NCBI RefSeq assembly: GCF_000725885.1
Contig: NZ_JODR01000021.1
Span: 1-64,000 of the forward strand
Length of the DNA: 64,000 nucleotides
DNA from: Streptomyces albus subsp. albus
GTDB taxonomy: Bacteria > Actinomycetota > Actinomycetes > Streptomycetales > Streptomycetaceae
Direction: 5' to 3'
The position numbers and the translations under genes are program-made. Below, one piece after another: positions 58,255 to 64,000 of this stretch (positions are counted from its first letter, which is position 1; every line of letters begins with the position of its first letter). Under the pieces are notes generated by a model, which was given only the letters and a program-made list of their open reading frames with translations, was not told the origin of the DNA and did no database searches.

Positions 58255-59025
58255 TCAGTCCTTCTTCGGGAACGACACCTCCACCCGGCGGTTCTTCTTG
58301 CGGCCCTCCTCCGTGCGGTTGTCGGCCACCGGATAGTCCTCGCTGTAGCCGCGCACGTTGAAGCTGACGTCCGGGCCGAGCATCGCCGCCAGCTCCCGCT
58401 GCACCATCGCCGCGCGCTTCTTCGACAGCTTCCTGCCGTGCTCGTAGGAACCGAGATCGTCGGTGAAGCCGAAGACGTTCACCTGTGTGCTGCCCTGTTT
58501 CTCGATCTCCTCGGCGATCGTCCTGATACGGGACTTCGCCCCGCTGTTCAGCTCCGGGCTGTCCTTGGGGAAGAGCACCTCCGCCTGGAGCGTGAACTTC
58601 GTCTTCACCGTGCTGTCCTCACGGCGTTCCTCGCCGCCCAGGTCCTCCGTCACGAACTTGATGTCCAGCACCTTCGGCTCCGCCAGCTTGGCCCCGTCAG
58701 CCAGCCGCAGCCCCTCCGCCCCCGGGTCCACCTCCACCGGCACCTCGGAGTCCCCGATGTTGTCCGGCGGCTCGCTGAACCCCGGATCCCCCGGCCCCTT
58801 CTCCCCCGGGAGAGAGGGAGCCTGCCCGGTGGGGATGGAGGTGGGGTCGTCGGTGGGGTACTGGGTGGCGATGTCGGGGATCGAGGGCGTGGCGCCCGGC
58901 TTGGGATCGTCGGCCTCGGCGGCGGGGATGCCGACGCCGAGCACCAGCACGGCGGAAAGGGACGAGGAGGCCACCACCTTGGACAGGTACGGCCGGGAGA
59001 GGGCCATGCCGGCCTTGCTCGCCAT
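58255..59025 (-). CDS. OmpA-like domain secreted protein
   Basis: This 256-residue protein has a signal peptide (LSKVVASSSLSAVLVLGVGI, cleavage after AEA), a Pro/Asp/Gly-rich linker and a C-terminal OmpA-like domain (about 140-256). Features are LQAEVLFPKDSPELNSGAKS, VNVFGFTDDLGSYEHGRKLS and the peptidoglycan-binding end RGYSEDYPVADNRTEEGRKK with NRRVEVSFPK. The domain binds meso-diaminopimelate in other bacteria; streptomycetes use LL-DAP. ATG 59025 has GGAGG nine bases upstream. It is last in a run with the lipoprotein and Tad genes, so a pilus-associated wall anchor is plausible. Confidence 0.9.
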   Translation of the reverse strand: MASKAGMALSRPYLSKVVASSSLSAVLVLGVGIPAAEADDPKPGATPSIPDIATQYPTDDPTSIPTGQAPSLPGEKGPGDPGFSEPPDNIGDSEVPVEVDPGAEGLRLADGAKLAEPKVLDIKFVTEDLGGEERREDSTVKTKFTLQAEVLFPKDSPELNSGAKSRIRTIAEEIEKQGSTQVNVFGFTDDLGSYEHGRKLSKKRAAMVQRELAAMLGPDVSFNVRGYSEDYPVADNRTEEGRKKNRRVEVSFPKKD

Positions 59026-59027
59026 TT

Positions 59028-59612
59028 TCATTCCCCTCCACTGAGAGCGACCCCGGCCGGCGGCATGTCGGCGATCTGGAACTCGACCTCGTCGTTCCCC
59101 TCCGGCGGTGCCGGGAACTGGGCGTACCACGTCTTGGACTTACCCGCCTGGAGGGGCTGGCCGAACGCGGTGCACAGGCAGCGGCCCTCGGTGTCCCTGA
59201 GCACCAGATACCGCTTCTTGCCCTTCTTGTCGACGAGCTTCGCCCCGGCGACGGAGAGCTTGTTGCGGAGCGCCAGCTCGGACTCGTTGCCCTCCCAGCC
59301 GGGCGCCACCCATGCCTTGCCGCTCCCGTTGGTCACCTTTCCGGTGACGGTCACGAATCCGCCCGACTCGCGGCGGGCCGAAGTGATGGAGAGGGTGATG
59401 TCGTCCCCACCCTTCACCTCCGCCAGCGGCTCCCCGGAGTCGTTCGTGACGGGGCGCGAGCCGTCACCGTCCTGCTTGGCGGAGGGGCGCGCGTCCTTCG
59501 CCTCGCCGCCCGAGTCGTCACCGCCGCAGCCGGCAACCGTGAGAACCAGCCCGGCGGCGAGACTCACCGCCGTCATGCCCGTGCGGAGTTTCGTGGCGCG
59601 CCGAAGATTCAT
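59028..59612 (-). CDS. Predicted lipoprotein in the Tad cluster
   Basis: This 194-residue protein has a type II signal peptide ending in the lipobox LTVAGC (Cys 29) and an acidic linker. The beta-rich domain contains ITLSITSARRESGGFVTVTG, GWEGNESELALRNKLSVAG and the paired cysteines GRCLCTAFG. It resembles DUF4352-like extracellular domains only loosely. Its stop is immediately followed by the OmpA-like gene start, which indicates cotranscription. Confidence 0.82.
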   Translation of the reverse strand: MNLRRATKLRTGMTAVSLAAGLVLTVAGCGGDDSGGEAKDARPSAKQDGDGSRPVTNDSGEPLAEVKGGDDITLSITSARRESGGFVTVTGKVTNGSGKAWVAPGWEGNESELALRNKLSVAGAKLVDKKGKKRYLVLRDTEGRCLCTAFGQPLQAGKSKTWYAQFPAPPEGNDEVEFQIADMPPAGVALSGGE

Positions 59613-59645
59613 GAAGTCACTCGACTCTCATCCGTCGTTCGCTCG

Positions 59646-60296
59646 TCATTCGACCAGCACCACCGAGAAGAGATCCGAGGGACGCACATCGACGTCGTCC
59701 TCGTCCTGCGTGCTGATCGTGAGGTCCTCGCCGTCGCAGACCAGCGCGATCTCCTCGGCGTCCTCCTCGCCCTCCTCGCCCTCCCCGGACTCGTCACCGG
59801 CCTCGTCCCCGGTCCCATCCCCGGGAGCGGGGACGCAGCGGGGCCTGAGGACGGCGGTCGCCGTGGCGCGAGCCGGCCGGTGGCCGGTGCCGGGGATCAG
59901 GGTGTCGCCCGTGTCGAAGCGCGTCTCGATCCGCACGGAATACCCGTCGTCGCCCTCCCGCGTCACGGGTGCGCAGCTGAGCAGGTCGGAGCGGTTGCGG
60001 CCGGCCAGCCGGGCCGCCTGCCCGCAGCCGTCCCCGGACAGGGGCGCCGCGGCGTCCAGCCAGTCCTGCCACGCGTCCTCGCCCCCGAGCGCGTCGAGAA
60101 AACCGTCGAACATCAGCCGCCGGTCGTCCTTGGCGGCTGCGAGCGCGGCGGCGTCGGCGGCGGTCTGCCCGCCGTTGCGGACGGTGGCGGCCTGGGCGAC
60201 GGTGAAGAAGGCGAAAGCCAGGAAGAGGAGGCCCGCGACGACCGCGCCGTAGAGGATGACCGTCTGCCCCGCGTCGGACGTGCCCGGGCCGGTCAG
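59646..60296 (-). CDS. TadE/TadG-like pilus assembly protein
   Basis: This protein of about 216 residues has an N-terminal membrane segment (DAGQTVILYGAVVAGLLFLA, FAFFTVAQAA) followed by NGGQTAADAAALAAAKDDRR, the helix signature of TadG-like pseudopilins. The C-terminal half is acidic, with a Glu/Asp-rich stretch and paired Cys. No ATG, GTG or TTG lies in frame before the homology. CTG 60296 overlaps the pilin stop (CTGA), so a CTG start by translational coupling is the best fit. Confidence 0.8.
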   Translation of the reverse strand: MTGPGTSDAGQTVILYGAVVAGLLFLAFAFFTVAQAATVRNGGQTAADAAALAAAKDDRRLMFDGFLDALGGEDAWQDWLDAAAPLSGDGCGQAARLAGRNRSDLLSCAPVTREGDDGYSVRIETRFDTGDTLIPGTGHRPARATATAVLRPRCVPAPGDGTGDEAGDESGEGEEGEEDAEEIALVCDGEDLTISTQDEDDVDVRPSDLFSVVLVE

Positions 60297-60496
60297 CCGC
60301 CCAGGACGGCGCTGACCGCGTTGGCGACCGCCCCCGAGATCATCGCGTCCAGCCCCAGTGCGCGGATGGCGAGGATGATGCCGGCTACCAGGATGACGAT
60401 GCCCGCGTACTCGATGGAGCTGGCGCCCCGGTCCGCGGCGGGGCCGCGGAGGCGGGTGGTGCGATTCCGGATGCGCCTGCGGATGGGGTTCGACAT
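60293..60496 (-). CDS. Flp/Fap-type pilin
   Basis: This 67-residue prepilin has a basic leader (MSNPIRRRIRNRTTRLRGPA) and a hydrophobic stretch, DRGASSIEYAGIVILVAG, with the Glu-Tyr pair expected at positions 5-6 of mature Flp pilins. Cleavage would fall in the RGAS region by the prepilin peptidase at 53882. ATG 60496 has an excellent GGAGGAG six bases upstream, consistent with high expression. Its stop overlaps the TadE/G-like start. Confidence 0.88.
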   Translation of the reverse strand: MSNPIRRRIRNRTTRLRGPAADRGASSIEYAGIVILVAGIILAIRALGLDAMISGAVANAVSAVLGG

Positions 60497-60857
60497 CGGG
60501 ATCTCCTCCGTTGATGGCTGACTCGGTATCCCCGGAGGGATACGCCCCCGTGTCCGGCCGGGTCGCCCGTCCCGCGTGGCGGCCCTCGCGGGGGCCGCAG
60601 CAGCGTGGTGTCACGACGCGAGCCCCCTCCCCTGGCCACCCCACGGCGTAGCTATCAGTCGCTGCCCGAATGCAGACTGTGCCACATCTGGCTGCGGCGG
60701 CGTAGGGGTAGCGGAAAACCCGCACCCCTGACGTGGTACGGCAACCCGTCCCACTGCCGCAAAAGGGGCACCGCCGGCCCCGGGGAAGGGCCAACCGCGC
60801 CTGGTGCGAAGGGTGTTCGCGGCCATGATCGGTGTTCCCTCCCGGGGAATGCTGCGG
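60497..60857. other. Leader region between tadC and the pilin gene with hairpin
   Basis: This 361-base gap most likely carries the pilin promoter. GTATCCC-CGGA-GGGATAC (60526-60543) is a 7-bp inverted repeat 30 bases upstream of the pilin start, either an operator or a leader hairpin. TAGCTATCAG near 60645-60655 is the least GC-rich spot. No gene was found. Confidence 0.45.
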
Positions 60858-61748
60858 TCAGCCGCCCAGGACTGCTCCGAAGTCGGTGTCGGAGCCGAGG
60901 ACGAAGGTGGCGACGATGAGGATGAGGGTGCCCGGCAGCAGGAAGGCGATGGTGGTCATCGTCGCCTTGGGGACGGTCTTGGCCGCCTTGCGGCGGGCGT
61001 TCTGCGCGTCGGTGCGGCGCATGTCGGTGGCGATCTGGATGAGCGTCTCGGCGATCGGGGCGCCCAGTTCCTCACCCTGCTGGAGGGCGGTGACGAACTG
61101 GTCGACCTGGTCGCTGGCGTTGCGGCGGCGCAGCTCGTCGAAGGCCTGCCGGCGGCTGACGCCCATGTCCATCTGGCGGAGGGTGATGCGCAGTTCGTCG
61201 GCCCACGGTCCGGCGTAGCGGTCGGCGACCCGTTCCAGTGCCTGCCGGAAGCCGAGGCCGGCGGAGACGACGACGGCGAGTACGTCGAGGAAGTCCGGCA
61301 GGGTGCGTTCGATGACGCGGCGCCGGTCCTTGATCGCCTGGTGGATGGTCAGGTCGGCGGCGCACGCGCCGAAGGCCAGGACGAGTGCGGTGAACAGCAG
61401 GCTGTCGACGGCCAGTCCGACCAGCGCCATGACGAGGCCGAAGACGCCGTAGACGGCGCGGCGTGCCGCGTACCGTTCCAGGGTGAGGCCGCCGGGGTTG
61501 CCGGCCTGGTCGATCCTGCGGCGTTTCCGGGCGACCTGGCGGGGCCCCATCAGCCGCAGGACGAGGGGAGCCAGCCGCATGCCGAGGCGGTCGACGGCGG
61601 CTCCGCTGCGGGTGGTGCGGGTGGCGCCGACCTCCAGGGCGACGGCCAGGTCGGGCGGCAGTTGCGTTTCGGCCCGGTACATGCGGATGCCGGTGCACAG
61701 GCCGTACACGGCGAGGCCGGCGAGGGTGGCCAGGGCGAGGGCGAGCAC
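60858..61748 (-). CDS. tadC: Tad secretion inner-membrane protein TadC (GspF family)
   Basis: This is a 296-residue protein with a T2SSF domain (about 145-275: RTLPDFLDVLAVVVSAGLGF, RQALERVADRYAGPWADELR, FVTALQQGEELGAPIAETLI). Membrane segments lie near the N-terminus, the middle (VYGVFGLVMALVGLAVDSLL) and the C-terminus (TTIAFLLPGTLILIVATFVL). GTG 61748 is four bases past the tadB stop. TadB and TadC form the membrane platform of the Flp pilus machine. Confidence 0.93.
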   Translation of the reverse strand: MLALALATLAGLAVYGLCTGIRMYRAETQLPPDLAVALEVGATRTTRSGAAVDRLGMRLAPLVLRLMGPRQVARKRRRIDQAGNPGGLTLERYAARRAVYGVFGLVMALVGLAVDSLLFTALVLAFGACAADLTIHQAIKDRRRVIERTLPDFLDVLAVVVSAGLGFRQALERVADRYAGPWADELRITLRQMDMGVSRRQAFDELRRRNASDQVDQFVTALQQGEELGAPIAETLIQIATDMRRTDAQNARRKAAKTVPKATMTTIAFLLPGTLILIVATFVLGSDTDFGAVLGG

Positions 61749-61752
61749 CGTC

Positions 61753-62766
61753 TCACACCTCGATCCGGCCGAGGCGGCGGATGACCCAGAACCCGGCGGC
61801 GAACAGCCCGACGGCGGTCACCATGGCGATCTGTCCGACGGGGCTGCCGGTGACTCGGGAGAGGGCGCCGGGCATCATCGAGTTCATCATCAGCATCGCT
61901 CCCAGTCCCAGCAGCGGGATGGTGAAGGCGGTGGCGTTGACCTCGGCGAGCATGGTGCGCACCTCGCGCCGGGTCTCCTTGCGTTCCTCCAGCGTGGTGG
62001 TGAGGTTCCGCAGGGAGGCGACGATGGTGCCGCCGGCCCGGTTGGAGAGCACCAGGGTGGTGACGAGGACGACGAGTTCGCGGGAGGGCAGGCGTGCGGC
62101 CAGTTCGCCCAGGGCGTCGTCGACGGAGCGGCCGACGGCGAGCTGGTCGGTGACCAGCCGGAGTTCGTCTCCCGCGGGGGCTTCGAGTTCCTCGGCGGCC
62201 ATGCCGAGGGCGGTGCGCAGGGCGAGGCCTGCCGAGGTGGCGTTGGCTAGTATGCGGGCGAGTTCGGGGAGCTGGTTGATGAACTGCTCGGTGCGGCGGC
62301 GGCGCTGGTGGGCGAGGAAGGCGTTGCCGGCGAGCACGCCGACGAGCCCGGCGATCGGCCCGAAGAACGGCGCGAGGATCCAGGAGGCCAGCAGCCACAG
62401 CACGGCTGTCACGCCGGCCAGTGCCACGACGTACTCGCCGGGGGTCACGTCGAGTCCGGTGGTGGCCAGTTTCGCCTGGAGGCGGCGTCCTGCGCGGGTG
62501 GCGCGTACCCGCCGGTCGACGGCGGCGAATCGGCGCGGCCGGCCGCCGGTGCCGGGCGGCAGCGCGGCCGGGTGCCGCCCGTTCTGGCCGAGCCGGTCGA
62601 GCAGGGCGCGGCGGCGGGCGCGTCCGGAGGCGTAGGTGGCGGCACCGGCGACGGCCAGCAGGCAGGCGGCCACGGCGGCGCCGAGGGCGAATCCGGCCGT
62701 GGCGTCGAGTGCGGGGGCGGCCAGGGCCGACGGCGGGGCGGCGACGGCGTGGCGGGCGGGGGTCAC
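61753..62766 (-). CDS. tadB: Tad secretion inner-membrane protein TadB (GspF family)
   Basis: This 337-residue protein has a T2SSF domain at about 170-300 ([60 protein letters not shown]) flanked by membrane helices ([40 protein letters not shown]). The GTG start at 62766 overlaps the tadA stop (GTGA). It is the partner of TadC. Confidence 0.93.
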   Translation of the reverse strand: MTPARHAVAAPPSALAAPALDATAGFALGAAVAACLLAVAGAATYASGRARRRALLDRLGQNGRHPAALPPGTGGRPRRFAAVDRRVRATRAGRRLQAKLATTGLDVTPGEYVVALAGVTAVLWLLASWILAPFFGPIAGLVGVLAGNAFLAHQRRRRTEQFINQLPELARILANATSAGLALRTALGMAAEELEAPAGDELRLVTDQLAVGRSVDDALGELAARLPSRELVVLVTTLVLSNRAGGTIVASLRNLTTTLEERKETRREVRTMLAEVNATAFTIPLLGLGAMLMMNSMMPGALSRVTGSPVGQIAMVTAVGLFAAGFWVIRRLGRIEV

Positions 62767-64000
62767 ACGGCCTCCCTGGTGGTGAGCTGTTCGTCGGACC
62801 GGGCGACGCCGAAGGCCGGGGGCACCGGTTCGCCCGCGAGGGAGAGCCGGTCGGCCACCCGGCGCGGCAGCGGCAGATGGACGAAACTCCCGTGCACCCG
62901 GCCGTCCGGGCCCATGGGCCGGGCGTCGAAGCGGGAGACCGTCGCGATCTGGAAGGTCTCGCGGCCGTGGGAGGCCAGCACGGCGATCTCCACCACCTTG
63001 CGGGAGCCGTCGGGAAAGCGGGCGAGCTGGACGAGGACGTCCACGGCGGAGTTGATCTGGTCCTGGAGGGCGGCGAAGGGCACGTCGACCTCGGACATGG
63101 AGGCGAGGGTCTGGAGCCGCATCAGGGCGTCCTCGGCGCTGTTGGCGTGGACGGTGGCCAGCGAGCCGTCGTGGCCGGTGGACATGGCCTGGAGCATGTC
63201 GAGGGTCTCGCCGCCGCGCACCTCGCCGACGATGATGCGGTCGGGGCGCATGCGCAGGGAGTTGCGGACCAGATCGCGCACGGTGATCTGCCCCTTGCCC
63301 TCGACGTTGGGCGGACGCGTCTCCAGCCGGATCACGTGCCGCTGCTGGAGCTGGAGTTCCGCGGCGTCCTCGACGGTGATGATCCGCTCGTGCTCGGGGA
63401 TGAGCGCCGACTGCGCGTTGAGCAGCGTCGTCTTGCCGCTGCCCGTACCGCCGGAGACGATCACGTTGAAGCGGGCCCGGACGAACGCGGACAGCAGCGC
63501 CAGCATGTGCTCGTCCAGGGTGCCCAGGCCGATCAGTTCGGCGAGGGAGTAGGCGCGGGGGAACCGCCGGATGGTGAGGGTGGCGCCGGTCAGCGACAGC
63601 GGCGGGATGATGACGTTGACCCGCTCCCCGGACGGCAGCCGCGCGTCCACCATCGGATTCGACTCGTCCACCCGCCGGTTGACCGTGGAGACGATGCGTT
63701 CGATGGTCTGCATCAGCTGTTCCTCGGAGGCGAAGCGGACGGGCACCTCCTCGACGCGCCCGCCCCGTTCCACGAAGATCTGGTCCGGCCCGTTGACCAT
63801 GATCTCGGTGATGGAGCCGTCCTCCAGCAGCGGCTCCAGCACCCCCAGCCCCAGCGCCTCGTCCACCACCCGCCGGATCAGCAGCGTCCGGTCGCCGGTG
63901 GCCAGCACCGGGCCCTCCCGGCTGATGATGTGGCCCAGCACCCGCTCCAGCCGGGCCCGGCGCTCGGCGGGGCTCAGCGCCGACATCTCGGCGAGGTCGA
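62763..64000 (-). CDS. tadA: Tad pilus ATPase TadA/CpaF, 5' end beyond the window
   Basis: This is a secretion ATPase of the CpaF/VirB11 family. The frame stays open to the window edge upstream of ATG 63986, so the true start is outside. Features are the N-terminal [19 protein letters not shown], Walker [15 protein letters not shown], the Asp box [11 protein letters not shown], Walker [16 protein letters not shown] and the His box [14 protein letters not shown]. It powers Flp pilus assembly and leads the downstream tadB-tadC genes. Confidence 0.95.
   Translation of the reverse strand, partial: DLAEMSALSPAERRARLERVLGHIISREGPVLATGDRTLLIRRVVDEALGLGVLEPLLEDGSITEIMVNGPDQIFVERGGRVEEVPVRFASEEQLMQTIERIVSTVNRRVDESNPMVDARLPSGERVNVIIPPLSLTGATLTIRRFPRAYSLAELIGLGTLDEHMLALLSAFVRARFNVIVSGGTGSGKTTLLNAQSALIPEHERIITVEDAAELQLQQRHVIRLETRPPNVEGKGQITVRDLVRNSLRMRPDRIIVGEVRGGETLDMLQAMSTGHDGSLATVHANSAEDALMRLQTLASMSEVDVPFAALQDQINSAVDVLVQLARFPDGSRKVVEIAVLASHGRETFQIATVSRFDARPMGPDGRVHGSFVHLPLPRRVADRLSLAGEPVPPAFGVARSDEQLTTREAV

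Overview
The window is a piece of a Streptomyces (or close relative) chromosome. GC content is very high throughout. Many starts are GTG, with a TTG and a probable CTG as well. Family markers include a WhiB-like regulator, DUF1707, DUF4245 and DUF6542 proteins, three PP2C/SpoIIE-type phosphatases that also carry a kinase-like ATPase domain, and a divergent ahpCD/oxyR locus. From memory, the block ychF - ispH - xseA/xseB - glpX - whiB-like - fumarases - oxyR/ahpCD has the order seen in the S. coelicolor core chromosome. This was not checked by alignment.

Layout. 0-5.2 kb: two PP2C/SpoIIE phosphatases on the minus strand. The second is interrupted by a one-base frameshift in a run of six C, and the gap between them carries a degenerate ~21-26 nt repeat cluster. 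5.5-9.9 kb: a small SPOR-like protein, a GntR/UTRA regulator, an MFS exporter followed by an ArsR-like regulator, and a VOC protein. 10-12 kb: a solitary DUF2075 ATPase with a likely N-terminal PD-(D/E)xK nuclease. 12-17.3 kb: ychF, a DUF6542 membrane protein, a cyclase-family gene divergent from a TetR regulator with three operator-like sites between them, and ispH. 17.6-24.9 kb: an APC permease, xseA/xseB, a nitroreductase behind a MarR-type palindrome, a DUF4245 protein, glpX and a WhiB-like gene. 25-33.4 kb: a DUF1707/LiaF-like protein, then a class I fumarase and a class II fumarase with a 1165-residue membrane NACHT ATPase and a VOC gene between them. 33.5-40 kb: a DUF402 protein, a methyltransferase, the third phosphatase, and ahpD/ahpC divergent from oxyR. 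40-45 kb: an SPFH protein coupled to a small ribbon-helix-helix-like protein, and a padR/ABC/FtsX-permease operon. 45-53.8 kb: a membrane alpha/beta-hydrolase, an AI-2E transporter, a secreted transglycosylase, PIN-PhoH, a cis-prenyltransferase and an aldo/keto reductase. 53.9-64 kb: a prepilin peptidase and an accessory run that ends in a Tad/Flp pilus locus (OmpA-like protein, lipoprotein, TadE/G-like protein, Flp pilin, TadC, TadB, TadA). The TadA gene runs off the end of the window.

How the genes fit together. Most are housekeeping genes: isoprenoid supply (ispH and the cis-prenyltransferase), gluconeogenesis and the TCA cycle (glpX and two unrelated fumarases), DNA repair (xseAB) and peroxide defence (oxyR, ahpCD). 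The accessory candidates of most interest are the NLR-like NACHT membrane protein, whose first 40 residues hold a short motif resembling bacterial amyloid-signalling/RHIM-like sequences, and the DUF2075 nuclease-ATPase. Both stand alone, and both are plausible defence or stress-signalling proteins. Perfect GC-rich hairpins mark the ends of most transcription units. All positions and motifs were read by eye; no homology search or folding was run.
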